From assembly GCF_030445035.2 (NCBI RefSeq), contig NC_080704.1:29750200-29814199 (forward strand): a stretch of 64,000 nt of DNA, written 5' to 3'. The stretch comes from Dasypus novemcinctus (taxonomy: Eukaryota; Chordata; Mammalia; Cingulata; Dasypodidae). Shown one piece after another: positions 33,241 to 45,671 of this stretch (position 1 is its first letter; each line of letters begins with the position of its first letter). The position numbers and the translations under genes were made by a program. The notes under the pieces were generated by a model. It was not told the origin of the DNA, did not search any database, and worked only from the letters and a program-made list of their open reading frames with translations.

Positions 33241-34964
33241 AAATTTAGAATCTAAATTATTATGGCAGACACATGTCCTAATAGTGCAATCCAACTGGCA
33301 TTTCAAATATGTTTTACTTAAAGCTAGGACTGAAAGACTTTGGGACACACACATATGTATGTATATAGACTGAGGAGAATATAAACTTGTACAGTAAGAT
33401 GTCAACAATGATCCTCTCTTGCTGGTGGAAATTTATGTGATTTACTTATCCTATTTATGCTATCAATGTTTTATGACACTTCTGAAACACATATGCATTA
33501 GAAAATAATAAATATTCAAAATGCTATTTAGAGACCAAAAATAAACACACATCCTTTCAGTGTTTTTATTTTTTAATAGATCAACTTCTTGAAGAATTCT
33601 CTTCAGCTGCTGCTTTACTTATCTCTTTTATAAATAGGACAAATTTTTGAAATCCAAGTGCTGGGTTATATGCATTCAACCAATGTAAAGTGCCCCCCAC
33701 CTTCAGCAAAAGCATTAACATATTTTAAAGGGGGAATTTATATTTCCATCTAAAACATATTCTCCCTGGACATGATTGGATACAATATGAAGGACTGTAT
33801 GCTGGCAATATTGGCAGCAAAAAACAATCAGATCACTTTTAGCATTATAAGTTTTGTGTTTGTATGTTTCTAGTGCAAGCTTATAATACAGAAAATGTGT
33901 TATTTTAAAATATATTCTTTCTTCATTGCTGCCATTAATTCCAAGTTGTTTCTGAAATGTACTTTTATATTTTAAAATCTTTGCTTTTAAAAGTCCAGTG
34001 CAAGTTAAATGATCAGTTTCCTTCATAGACTATTATTCAACACCATAGACTTCATAGACTATTATTCTTCTTTTAATGAATTTAACTTGTGAACATATTT
34101 GACAGAGTGAATACCATGTAAACAGAACAGGATTCCTGCCTGTCTTAATTCTTCTCTAGTGTAAAGGCTGTTACATTCCTAGTTGTTAGTAATACATAAC
34201 ACACTTATTTTCTGCATTAATAATCCCACTATTATGAAGTTTTCATTCAGACATTTTCCTGCTAACAAAGTCATTAATAATTTTGCTCACTTTGATAAGA
34301 TTCCATATAGGTTTCTTACCTAAGAAATCCCCCCCCCCCATATATTTTCTGTTCCAAGTTTTTTTCTTTTCCCTTTTAGAAGAACCACATACGCTTTCTC
34401 TCCCTGTGAGCATTTTTCTTTTTATGTTTTGAACCCTGGCTCTCTTTCCACAACACATTAATCCTTTAGTTTTACCAAATACTTTTGATCCAACAGGAAT
34501 TCTGAAGATATTTCATTATAAAAGGCATTTACATTATTTTGGGGGCAGTGAAATTATCTTACAATGTTTGTTTCCTCCTTTAAAGATATGGGTAATTCTC
34601 AAAGAAAGATGAAAAGGAATGAATAAACACCAGTATTTTTTCCATTACTGTTCACGATTTCAACCAAATAAAAAATATTCCTTCTTTTCTGCACATTCTC
34701 TCATTGTTTCCTTAAGATGCATTTGCTGTAAATATAAATGACTTGCTGGTTCTTCCTTACTTTTAAACATTAACACATTACTACTAGATCATGAGGCAGT
34801 GATTATTATTTTACATGGTTATAATATATGTACTGCCATTTTTGCCCTTTCTGCAAACACCTGCTGTAAATACCCCCTGCTGAACAGGGAAGTTTCCTAA
34901 AGTTTTATCTGTGTCCAAAGCAACTTCTGTTCAACATTCTGTTATTTTAATTGCTTAGTACCAG
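33241..34964. other. unassigned AT-rich sequence
   Basis: No conserved frame, repeat or RNA structure recognised. Short stop-limited frames only. Confidence 0.5.
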
Positions 34965-35155
34965 GGTTTCTTAATCTTTTGTCTCCATGGACCTGTTTGC
35001 CAGTCAGGTGAAAACCACAGATACCTTACTAAGTCCACACTCTACTGTGCATTATTTAATAAATATATAACACCTGCACCAACATGTCCCCACAAGTGAG
35101 TAATGTTTTTTTGAATTTCAATTCAAGCTCATTGAACCCCTGGTTTAGACTGACT
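34965..35155. mobile_element. dispersed repeat DR4
   Basis: The 190-base piece ('ggacctgtttgccagtcaggtgaaaac ... ctcattgaacccctggttt') matches 54838-55005. It is probably an old DNA-transposon fragment. The class is not resolved. Confidence 0.5.
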
Positions 35156-35880
35156 TGGGATATTCAGCTTCTCTGCCCCTGCATGTCCATATCTCCACAA
35201 GCAAATTTCCAAACTCCTCTGCATTTTACTCTGATTTGATAATCAACTTATGGCAATTTCATACCATCTGACATTACTTTTTCCCCCAATACCTTTGTAT
35301 GCTATATTCTTTGAAAAATGTTTCCAAATGCTTTTCTTAAGCATTTCGCCTTCCCTTTGTATATGACCTGACTTATTCATTAATGTAGTTGTACCTCATT
35401 TGATCCATTAACAATTTAACAAGATTTAATTGAGAAACATACTGTACAGTCAGAGAACATAAAAATTTAAGATGTAAATGATTTTTAAAACAGATAAAAC
35501 AATGAAAGTAGATATGATAAGTAGAACTCAACAAGGAGGTCAGTACAGTTTTGTTTTGTAGCCCTCTTCATTTGGGGCCTAAATTTGTTCCTATTGTTTC
35601 TAACATCCAACGCTAAAAAGAAGTCACATATATGTAAGTAATTTACAATGCTCATAAGACAAAAACCAAAGCTGTTGTCTGGCACAGCTCTTCTCTCTGT
35701 ATTACAAGTAGTGTGTGAGAGGAAGAGAAAGAGAGAGACAGGGAGGCAGAGACCAAGAAAGAGAGTATTAGTGGTAATGGGAGGGGTGTGGATGGGGAAA
35801 GAGAGAGAGGAAGAGAGAGAGATCCTGTGGCTTCTTAAACACAAGAAGAAGAAATAATGTTATTCAACATACATTGTTCT
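35156..35880. other. unassigned, with GA-rich stretch 35706-35822
   Basis: AT-rich apart from a purine-rich run of GAGA/GGAA at 35706-35822. The frames on both strands across it are low complexity. Confidence 0.5.
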
Positions 35881-36049
35881 CAATCCTCTCCTTGGAGTAA
35901 ACATTTACAGGTATTACTTATTTGGGAAAAATTGGTATGTTCTCCCCTTAGCAGTTTTACCCCCCACATTCTTTATTGTTGAGTATTTCCAGCAATCATC
36001 ACCCAAGATAATTTCCTGCTGCTCCTTCCACATTTACATAAGCAATATT

Positions 36050-36447
36050 AACATATCCCACTGCCTTTGTACAGCTCTGCATTTTAATTAAATCACTGCC
36101 TCTATCACATGCATATTCACTTCAGGTGGCCCAAATGATGGCAAGAGGGTTGAGAAATGCAGACCTATAAGGGGAGATGAACCTGACACTACCAACATGA
36201 ACCATAATTTCTAGCTTCCTTGGTTTTTCAAAACACTTTATTTTTAAAGAATTTTAGATTCTCATAGAAATTATAAAAATAGTGCAGATGCTTCCGGGGA
36301 ATACTTCACCCAGATTCACCCAAAGCTATCAGTTTTGGTGGTGATAGTATGTTTATCAAAACTTGGAAATTGACATTGGTACAATATCATTAACTAAACT
36401 GCAATCTAATGCAGATTGCAAAAATTTTAACATGCACTCATATGGCA
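36050..36447 (-). mobile_element. L1 3'-end remnant hosting the provirus
   Basis: Paralogous to 3590-3975. It is broken at TGGG (36448-36451) by the provirus. The few bases after the second TGGG (45648) may still be this L1 before the MAGE fragment begins. Confidence 0.6.
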
Positions 36448-36451
36448 TGGG

Positions 36452-36917
36452 TAATATGGCCTGTGCAAAAATTCAAACTTATTCTATATCCAAGTATGCC
36501 TAGTTCCCTGGAAAGCCAACTGAGAGGTATAAATTCTATAGGCTTTGGCTATTCAGGGAGGATGCAAACTAAATGTCTTAATTCAAGCTTACCTGGAATG
36601 TGGGGGGTACACGTTAAAACTTACCTGGAATGTGGGATATATGTGTTAATTCAAGGTTACCTGGAGGATATAACCTATCTGATACTCAGATAAAACACTT
36701 AAAGAACTAACAAAAAGGTCCCTTTGCATAAAAGCACCATTTGACGCCCCACTCCTACATCCTCTGTATAAAAGGGACCCAAAAATCCTATTTGGGGCTC
36801 TGTTTTTATTAGGACAGGAGTCCGCCAAGTCTGGCCAGTCGTAATAAATCTTCCTTCTCAGCTTCTCACGTCCTGGCCTTCATTACTGCATACACTCAAC
36901 TTCTCTCTGCTACCACA
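36452..36917 (+). repeat. provirus 5' LTR (466 bp)
   Basis: Matches 45215-45647. It begins TAATATGG and ends CTACCACA. A TATAAAAG box is at 36777-36784 and an AATAAA signal at 36843-36848. U3 contains three copies of a 32-36 bp unit centred on TACCTGGAATGTGG (36590, 36622, 36658), against two in the 3' LTR. Confidence 0.93.
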
Positions 36918-36921
36918 TCTC

Positions 36922-36939
36922 TGGGGGCTTGCCCAGGAT
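36922..36939 (+). other. primer-binding site, tRNA-Pro type
   Basis: Eighteen bases starting TGGGGGCT, four bases after the LTR. They match the tRNA-Pro-type site familiar from gammaretroviruses at 15 of 18 positions. Confidence 0.75.
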
Positions 36940-37583
36940 ATGCAAAGAAGGCCAGAGATGGCAACAGTTGACTGACTCTCCTGTATGTCTCTGAGGAGGC
37001 CAGGAGGGCCCAGGTGAACCCCAGTCCTGGGCAATCTTGGACTCCCCTTAGTCCAGAAAGAGGTTGTGGACTCCGCCAGAGTCCTCCTGGAGAAACCAGA
37101 GGCACTGGAAGGTTCAGGAGACCCTGAGAATGAAGCAAGGAGCTATGTATGCCAGACGGGTAAGAACCCCAGGGGCATAGTACAGGAAAAGCCTAATCCT
37201 GAAAAATAAGGAAGGGAGCCTGATCAGCTCTTGAAGAAGACCCCAGTACTCCTGAGGAGAAGGGAGGAAGCCATCTTATCTAGGTCCAAGAAAGGAAATG
37301 AAAGAGAGTAGTTGTGTGCGTGTGATTGTGGAGAATCAGTGAGAAGCAGAAACACACTTTTGCAGGGCGAGTGCTGAGTCCTGATCTGCAGTTCCGTGGT
37401 GATCTCATCTGGTCAAGAGTGGTCTGGAAGGCATCCCTGCAAAAGGACCCTCTTCTGATTCAGGGGTTTATACTGGCCCACCAAGGCTAAGAGGTGCCTT
37501 AAGCTCCTGCGAGGGATGCAGCCAGAAACAGATGAAGCGAAAGGCTGAGTGAGTGTTGTGCAGCATCAACACAGGGTGGAAAG

Positions 37584-39300
37584 ATGGGAAACACACAAGG
37601 TAGGACCCCGTTAGGTTGTATGCTGAAAAACTTTCCCCGAGTGTTCCATGGAGATGTATACGGCATAAAGTTCCAGTCAGAAAAGCTTAGAATGCTTTGT
37701 GAATTAGAATAGCCGATTTTCGACATGGGCTGGCCCCAGGAGGGCATCTTTGACCCCCAGATCATCTGTAAAGTCCACGACGTAGTAACCAGAAAACCAG
37801 GCACCCTGACCAGTTCCCTTACATCAATGCCTGGCAGGATGCTGTGAGTCAAAGTCTGCCCTGGTTAGGGAAATGTACAACCTAAGAAGCCAGGATTTGC
37901 CCAATACAAAAGCCCAGAAGTGTTGTCCCAGGAACCAGGCCAAACAAGCACCATGAAAAGGGTCCAGAGGAAGTGAGCCCCAAATCCAGGGCCAACCCAC
38001 CCATTCTAGAAGGGCCAGATGAAAATGATTCCCGCCCCCCCCCACCACCTTATGAAATTGCTCCTACTGTGCCAGTGCTGAGGAGTGGGGATGAGCCAAT
38101 TTCCCTAAGTAGCGCTCCCCCAGCTCCATCCATGCTGGGAAGTGCATCCACACCATCCCAGCAGCTGTCTTTGCCACCATCCGCACTGGGAAATGCATGC
38201 CAGCTGCCTCCACAACAGTTTGCCCCTGGCAGCATAATGCCAACCATCAGTCAGGAAGGAGCCCTGAAAAACAACAACTCAGATCATGTGGAGCCCCGGA
38301 GGCAGGTGGAGCAGGGAGAAGAGCTGCTCTACAGTTACCTCTTCATGAAGCCTGAGTTCCAATTTATTATGAGGCAGATGGCCAGATGCAAGGAGGAAAC
38401 CGAATGTTCATATACCAGCCCTTCACTACAACCAACCTTTTTAACTGGAAAAGCCACACCCCGCCATACGTGGAGAAGCCTCAGGCCATGATGGACCTCT
38501 TCAAGTCCATCATACAGACCCACAAACCCACCTGGGCTGATTGTAAACAACTCATCATGACCTTACTCAACTTGGAGGAGAAAATGTGAGTCACACAAGG
38601 GGTTCTAACCTGACTCAAGGAGCACCCACCTGAGGGAACCCTGGACAGTGACCAATATGCCTGCAGACAGTTCCCAGGCAAGGACCCCCAATGGGATCCC
38701 AATAACACGATGGGGCTCAACCAACTAGAAAGTTTCCATAGGGCCTTAGTTGAAGGGTTCAGAGCTGGGAGCCAAAAAGCAGTAAACATGGCAAAAACCA
38801 CCCAAATCCTACAAACTCTCAATGAAAGTCTGGCTCAATTCTATGAGAGACTGTGCGAGGCATTTTGTGTATACACGCCCTTTAACCCAGACACTCCCAA
38901 AAGCCAAACAATGGTCAATGCAGCATTCGTTGCCCAATCACAGGCTGACATCAGAAGAAAGCTGCAAAAGTTAGATGGGCTTACTGGTATGAATATTTCT
39001 CAGCTCATGGAAGTAGCCACCAAGGTTTACATCAACTGCAATGTAGAAACCAGGAGTGAGGAAAACCAGAAAATGAAAAAAAAAGCAGAACTTCTCACAG
39101 CAGCAATAGTCAATAAAAGCAATCCTGTGTCAAGGAAAGTAAACTGGGAAGCCCCTGCCCCAAGGAGGGAAAGGGCCAACCTCTAGGGTGAAATCAGTGC
39201 ATATACTGCAAGGAGGAGGGGCACTGGAAAGAGGAGTGCCCTAACAGGCCACTTGACCCTGTCGCTGCAAAAAAAATGGCCAAAGCATTAGCCAGGAGAG
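37584..39300 (+). pseudogene. provirus gag remnant
   Basis: The start at 37584 has Met-Gly, the myristoylation context of matrix, but the frame stops near 37712. A Pro-rich segment with a PPPPPY-type late motif lies near 38032-38053 (frame 37973-38491). Capsid-like sequence follows in two further frames (38386-38589 and 38710-39186), including the conserved Trp-Asn-Trp/Pro-Pro and Pro-Thr-Trp-Asp-Cys-like region. The nucleocapsid knuckle C-X2-C-X4-H-X4-C is at 39198-39239, one frame off from the preceding capsid frame. At least three breaks are present. Confidence 0.88.
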
Positions 39301-39379
39301 CTAGCAGAGAGTCACAAACTAAACCCGGGGTTTGCAAAAATTCAGAAGGAAAACCTGCATATCAGCTGTTCGGGCTTAT

Positions 39380-39720
39380 GGGAATAGAAAACTCTGATGG
39401 AGATTATTAGGACAGACCAGGCTCTTATTCTCTCAGCCCTGCAGAGCCTATGGTCGGAGTCCAAATTGGGGGCTGCACCATACATATGATGGTCGACACT
39501 GGGGCTCAACATTCTGTAATGACCAAGCCAGTTGGGGCCTCTATCAAAAAGACAAGCCACTATCATAGGGGCAACTGGCAAAAGTACCCAGCAGCCCTTC
39601 CTCCAAGCCAGGACCTGTAACATTGGGGGTAAGGAGGTCACTCACAAATTCCTATATCTCCCAGAGCGCCCAGTCCCTCTCTTGGGTTGAGACCTGCTGT
39701 CTAAACTACAGGCTCAAATT
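39380..39720 (+). pseudogene. provirus protease remnant
   Basis: The aspartic protease active-site triplet Asp-Thr-Gly is at 39495-39503, with the usual Gly-Ala following. Surrounding frames are broken (a TAG at about 39407 and other stops). Confidence 0.75.
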
Positions 39721-39939
39721 ACCTTTAACGCCGTGCAGCAATCCACATTAACATTGGGACCACAAAACCCTCCGAAAATAGCACTAACCCTTCCTCTGAA
39801 AGAGGAATGGAGACTGTTCTGCCTCAGCGAAGCCGGCAATCTATGGCTGCATGGCTCCCCTTCGATGATATACCCCAAGTATGGGCAGAGGGCAACCCAA
39901 CGGGGATGGCACATGACATTCCTCTGTTATTATTGAAAT

Positions 39940-40800
39940 AAAGCCCACAGCCAGCCCAGTAAGCATAAGGCAATATCCAGTTCCATGTGAAGCACAAGAA
40001 AATGTCCAGGTACATATTCAGGGATTGCTGAATGAAGGCATACTAAAGCTGTACCAGTGTCCATGGAATACCCTGCTCTTCCCAGGTAAGAAGGCTGATG
40101 GGGATTACCACCCGGCCCAGGACTTGTGAGCAGTCAACTCAGCAGTAGTAACCTTCCATCCGGCCATCCCTAATCCATACACTCTCCTCAGCTGGATACC
40201 CTCATTGACAATCTACTTTTTATACCTAGATCTTAAAGACACCTTCTTCTACATTCCAATAGCACCCGAGAGCCAACCAATTTTTGCCTTTACGTGGGAC
40301 AATCTGAGCTCCAGCAAAAAGCAATAACTAACCTGGACACGGCTCCCTCAGGAATTTAAGAATGTGCCCACTATTTTTGGACAAGCCCTGGCCGGTGATC
40401 TCAAATCCTTTAAATCAGAAAGCTATAACTGTTTTCTCCTACAGTATGTAGATGACTTCATGCTTGGAAGTTCCACCTACCGAGACTATGTTAGCGGAAC
40501 CCACGCTCTCTTAAAACATCTGCAACAAAAGGGCTATTGGGTGTCCAAGAAAAAAGCCCAAATCTGCCTACCTCAGGTCAAATATCTAGGTTATTGGGAC
40601 TTGAAAGAAAGGAAGCAATCTGTAGCCTCCCCAAACCTGGTACTTGTTGAAAGTTGCGAGAATTTCTCAGAGCAGCTGGATTCTGCCACATTTGGACCCC
40701 CAATGTTGGGGTCCTCATGCACCCTTTATATAAGCCACAAAGGGGGCAGCTCATGATCCCCTGCTCTGGGAAAGCCCACAGAAAGATGCTTTCACCGCTC
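39940..40800 (+). pseudogene. provirus reverse transcriptase remnant
   Basis: The catalytic YVDD is at 40445-40456 inside the frame 40364-40756. Upstream, finger/palm sequence survives only in pieces with stops. The frame ends inside the connection region. Confidence 0.88.
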
Positions 40801-40814
40801 TCAAGCAGGCTCTA

Positions 40815-41740
40815 ATGGAAGCACCGAGCCTCGGGCTTCCAGATCTCAGTAAACCGTTCTACCTCTATGTTCATAACCGCCAAAGCATCACAGTAGGAGT
40901 ACTCACTCAATACCTGGGTTCCTGGAAAAGACCTGTAGCCTATCTATCCATACAACTGGACACTGTAGCCCAGGGATGGCCCTCATACCTACAAGTTATA
41001 GCAGCTGCAGCAATGCTAAGACTAGAAGCCATAAAATTAACTCTTGGGCAGCCCATAATTGTTCAGGTTCCACGTGTAGTAATCACAATCTTAGAAGTCA
41101 AAGGAACACACTGGCTTACCAACAGCCGCCTGGTTAAATATCAAACCCTATCATGTGAAAATCCATCCATTCAAATGAAACTTGTAAAAAACCCTAAATC
41201 CTGCTACCCCGCTACCTCTTGAGCCAGGAATTCCAACTCATAACTGTCTGAAAACATTGCAAGAAGTATATTCCAGCTGGCTGGACCTCCAAGACCAGCC
41301 ACTACCAAATCCTGACATGGAGTTCTTCATGGATAGGAGCAGCTTTATTCAGGGCAGTGACCAGCAAGTGGGAAATGCTATAGCAACCTCTGAAACCACA
41401 GAGAAGCATCTCCTGGATAACACATCAGTGCAAAAAGCAGAACTCATTTCCCTCACCCAAGCCCTACAACTTGTGGCTGGGGCCAAGGTTAACATCTACA
41501 CAGACTCCAAATATGCCTTCCTTACCCTGCACATGCATGGAGGCTTATACATACAAAAAGGACTCATTAACTCAGGGGGAAAGAAAGAGCATTCAATATG
41601 GCACACAGATTCTGGAACTACTAGAAGCAGTTTGGGAGCCTATCAAAGTGGCTGTGAAGCACTGCAAGGGACACCAGACAAGCCACAGCCCCACCACTCA
41701 AGGAAATCAGAGGGCAGACACTGAAGTGAAAAGAGAGGCA
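40815..41740 (+). pseudogene. provirus connection and RNase H remnant
   Basis: Frame 40815-41222 covers connection-like sequence. Frame 41257-41724 has an RNase H-like opening and a Tyr-Thr-Asp-Ser-Lys-Tyr-Ala motif around 41497-41517. One Asp of the first strand appears changed relative to the usual Asp-Gly-Ser. It overlaps the integrase frame starting 41471. Confidence 0.8.
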
Positions 41741-41749
41741 TGGGAAGGA

Positions 41750-42900
41750 TCCCTGTCTAAAAACCTGGCTGCTGTCTTCATTCTTCAACCTCTTAATTAT
41801 CAGAAACTCCAGTATACACTGCCTGTTCTTGTCCTGCAGCCTCTGAATCACCAGGAACCACAATATACCCAAGCCGAGAGAGAATGGATACTCTCTGAGA
41901 GCAGGACACAAGGAGCAAATGGGTGGTGGACATTGCCCAATCACAGAATAGTCATGCCTCGAATATTAGCCACAACCGTAGTTCAAGACTACCACAAAAA
42001 CACACACTTGGGAAAAACCCATCTTAAAGAAGTGTTAGAAAGATTCTCCTACATCCCAAGTCTACCTGCTATCAGCCATGCTGTATGCCAGCAATGCATG
42101 ACATGTGCAAAAAATAACCCTCACCAGGGACCCATGGGAGCCCCAGGAGTCCAAAGAATCGGCAGCATGCTTCTTGAAGATCTAGTCGTTGATTTCACTG
42201 AAATGCCATGATCCAGAAGCTATAAATATCTTCTAGTCCTCATTTGCACCTTTCCTGGCTAGGTGGAAGCCTTTCCCACTCGAACAGAAAAAGCTGAAGA
42301 AGTGGCCAAAGTTCTCCTCAGGGAAATCATTCCTCAATATGAGCTACCCCTCTCAATTGGCTCTGACAATGGACCTTCCTTCGTCTCCAAAATCACTCAA
42401 AAGATTGCCAAAGCCCTGCGCATCCCATGGAAACTGCACACCACTTACCATCCTCAAAGCTCAGGGAAAGTAGAGTGATTGAACTGTACAATAAAAACTC
42501 ATATTGCCAAGATTTGCCAAGAAACTGGGCTAACATGGGTTCAAGTACTCCCAAGTGCTCTCCTCCAAGTTTGGGCCAGCCCAAGCCGAAAGCTAAGCTT
42601 AACCCCTTATGAAACCCTCTTTGGGAGACCCCCCCACTCCCCCACCCCCCAGGCCTTAATCTGAAATATAAAAGGGGATCTCAGAAAAAGAGGAAACTTA
42701 CCAATAGCTCAGCAAATGATCAGCTTAGGGAAAAAACCTACAAAACCTGCATCACTGGGTCCAAGAAAGGGCCCCCATTAGCTTAAGCAGCTCCATACAC
42801 CCGTACAAGCCGGGAAATGCAGTCTGGGTCAAAGACAGGAAATCAGCTCCACTCAATGGCGAGGACCCTATCTTGTCATTTTATCCACTCCCAGTGCAGG
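41750..42900 (+). pseudogene. provirus integrase remnant
   Basis: The HHCC-type zinc region is at about 41990-42110. The catalytic triad is visible: Asp near 42190, Asp at 42365-42367 and Glu at 42473-42475, exactly 35 residues between the last two. Only two in-frame stops separate the 41471-42211 and 42263-42478 frames (TGA 42209-42211, TAG 42260-42262). It is the best preserved part of pol. Confidence 0.88.
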
Positions 42901-43178
42901 TAAAGTAGCTGAAATCAGCCTGTGCATACACCATAGCTGGGTCAAGCAAGCTGCCCCAGAGTCCGGGACCTTTATTCCATATACCCACAACTCAACCAAA
43001 CTCATCTTGCAAAAGAACAAAACACCAAGCCCTGCTTCAGTCACACCCTGGAAGCTGACTGGTCCATATACCGGTGAAGGTTGAGGACAGAACACCCAGC
43101 TCTGCTCCAATCACACCCCCGAAGCTCATTGGTCTATGCATAGCTGAAGAGTAGGAATCTGGTTTAATCCCAGTTACA

Positions 43179-44520
43179 ATGCCCTTTCAGTTATTTTCCC
43201 TACTCCTAGCCCTGACCCTCCCCAGGTCCCAGGTCGACACCACAGAGTGTAAGCCATGTATCCAAGAAGTGCGAACGGGGGCCAATGTCAATACCACATT
43301 AATATATCATAGCCAGTACACCTGCAAGGGCCATATAACCACCTGCCAGTTTCAGGGAATCTCCTATAGTGTCTGTAATGTATCCAGCCAAATAACCTGC
43401 TATGACCCCAAGCCCCCAACAGTCTCCTGTAAATGGGAAATAAGGGCGTTTAATCAAAACGGGGAGCTACTTAACTCCATCCCAGTCACTAGCCAGAACC
43501 AACGAGTGTCCCTCCTATTTGACCCATGTCAAGTTATAGACTCTGGGATACCATGGAATACCAAATGTGGAGAGCTCAGCTAGGAGCAGAAATATACTCA
43601 TAACAATAAGTATATGTGCGCTGCAGAAATGAAAAGTGCAGCCTGAGGAGGGGGCTTCTGGTGCAAATACATAGGTGCATACTACCGCCCCTACTGGTCC
43701 TGTGTCACCTGGGCCACCTGGAGCACAGACACCATGAAACAAACAGCTGTCCTCACTAAAGGAATGGCCCTGGCTAACCGTCCATGCGGTTAATGTAACT
43801 CCTTAAACCTCACCATCCTAAACCCTGAATCCCTGCAGACTCAGAGAGTGCAAATGGACTTCTGCACTGACAGTAGAGGAGTAGACCCAGGGGCCTACAT
43901 CTGGGTTGGGTATTGGGAACACCCACTCACAAGTAAAGCCCACTCTGTGTTCCACTCCTTCCTTGAAGAAATGGAAAAGCCCTTTTCCATTCCATAAGCA
44001 GCAAAAACCCTCTTCATAAACCTAGCTGAAGTAGTAGGGGCAGCCTTAAATGTCTCCTTGTACTATGTATGTGGAGGTACTAATATGGGAAACCAATGGC
44101 CCTGGGAAAGTAGAGAATACAATTACAGTCAACCATATAATGAAACTGGCCTCCCGGCCATCCCCCAAGATAGTATGTGGCCCTTGCAAACTTCTGTCAT
44201 AGGAAAATATTGTGCTTCAAGGGCCTGCCTAAACTCCTCTATATCTGTTGGAAACCTAATATATATGGGGGGAAATTCCAAAATTATACCACCAATACAA
44301 CGGAGCCTTGGGGAACATGGAATGAAGCTGACTCATTCTCATAAATCGTACTTTGCCTAAATTAGTCACAGTGCGGAACTCCACTGCAAAGGGCCCCTTT
44401 ACTGCCCCAAATAGTCTGCACTGGGTTTGTGGAAAGGTTGCATTCTGAGAACTTCTGCGAAACTGGTGTGGTACTTGTATGCTTGGTACAATAAAACCCT
44501 CCTTCTTCCTCATTCCCTTA
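43179..44520 (+). pseudogene. provirus env surface-subunit remnant
   Basis: The frame 43179-43583 starts with a hydrophobic signal-peptide-like segment (residues 1-18) followed by a Cys-rich, N-glycosylation-rich chain. It stops at 43581. Later pieces (44058-44360) continue the Cys- and Asn-rich pattern with stops. Not functional. Confidence 0.75.
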
Positions 44521-44699
44521 GCAGAAGGGAAACAGCTAAGCCAGCCAGTATATCAAAATACAAGAGAAAAAAGGGGGAGGTGAAGAATGGCCCCTTGAAC
44601 ATATAATCTCCAGTACTATGGGCCAGTGACTTGGGCAGAGGATGGCATGTGAGGTTATCGAACCCCTATCTATATGCTAAACTGAATCATTTGCTTACA

Positions 44700-45176
44700 A
44701 GTCGTGGTAGAAATAATTAATGAAACCACATGCTCTAAACTTACTAGCTTAACAGCAAACTAAATTTAGAAATGCTATCTATCAAAACTGTCTCACCCTA
44801 GACTATCTTCTGGCAGCTGAAGGGGGAGTTTGTGGAAAATTTCAATCTCTCTAATTGTTGCCTTGAACTAGACAGCACTGGAAAAGTTAATGAAATTACA
44901 AGCAAAATGGTAAAAATTGCTCCTGTTCCAGTGCAGACCTGGAATGGTTGGAATTTAAGTAATCCCTTTGGAAGCTGGCAGTCAATAGCAGACAATTTCA
45001 AGCTTCTAGAGGGAATAATTGCCTTCCTCATAGGAGGAGGCACCATACTTCCTTGCCTCCTGCCTTTCATCATAAACAGGATATGCACCCTAATAAATGG
45101 TATAGTAAAAACACAGAGAGCTGCCCATCTCATGGCTGTATATACCAGTCAGTCCAGAGAGACACAAAAGTGATGC
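44700..45176 (+). pseudogene. provirus env transmembrane-subunit remnant
   Basis: The open frame 44832-45173 (113 aa) begins with a Cys-Cys pair preceded in another frame by a Cys, the worn CX6-7CC covalent-link motif. A hydrophobic anchor follows (residues about 55-80, with a Gly-Gly-Gly), then a short charged tail. The segment before the Cys region is in a different frame with stops, so the subunit is broken. Confidence 0.75.
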
Positions 45177-45203
45177 TGAAGCTTATTAACCTTAAGCAGG
45201 CAT

Positions 45204-45214
45204 CAAGGGGGAAG
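45204..45214 (+). other. provirus polypurine tract
   Basis: CAAGGGGGAAG directly before the 3' LTR, where plus-strand priming occurs in retroviruses. Confidence 0.7.
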
Positions 45215-45647
45215 TAATATGGCCTGTGTATAAATTCAAATTTATACTATATCCAAGTATGCCTAGTTCCCTGGAAAGCGGATGGAGAGGTAAACCCTAT
45301 AGGCTTTGGATATTCAGGGAGGATGCAAACTAAATGTGTTAATTCAAGCCTACCTGGAATGTGGGGGATATGTGTTAATTCAAGCTTACCTGGAAGATAT
45401 AACCTATCTGATACTCAGACAAAACACTTAAAGAAACTAACAAAAATGTCCTTTTGCATATAAGCATCATTTGACTCCTCACTCCTACATCCTCTGTATA
45501 AAAGGGACCCAAAAATCCTATTTGGGGTTCAGTTTTAATTAGGACAGGAGTCCACCAAGTCTGGCCGGTCATAATAAATCTTCCTTCTCAGCTTCTTGCA
45601 TCCTGGCCTTCAATACCACATACACCCAACTTCACTCTGCTACAACA
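45215..45647 (+). repeat. provirus 3' LTR (433 bp)
   Basis: Matches the 5' LTR with scattered differences and one fewer 33-bp U3 unit (units at 45351 and 45387). A TATAAAAG is at 45497-45504 and AATAAA at 45573-45578. It ends CTACAACA. Confidence 0.93.
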
Positions 45648-45671
45648 TGGGGAGTGATTTTTTTCTCAGCA

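Larger units (their letters stand above)
36452..45647 (+). mobile_element. class I (gammaretrovirus-like) endogenous provirus, 9.2 kb, defective
   Basis: Two LTRs flank gag, pro, pol and env remnants in standard order. The insertion is flanked by the 4-bp duplication TGGG (36448-36451 and 45648-45651), the size usual for gammaretroviruses. Features supporting the class are a tRNA-Pro-type primer site, a single CX2CX4HX4C nucleocapsid knuckle, a YVDD reverse transcriptase motif, a D,D-35-E integrase and a PPPPY late motif. Every gene carries stops or frameshifts, so no product could be made. It is old but still fully collinear. Confidence 0.93.

Noticed and set aside
43179-45173. A captured, functional envelope (syncytin-like) gene
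   Set aside because: The surface part stops after 134 codons and the transmembrane part is in other frames with stops.
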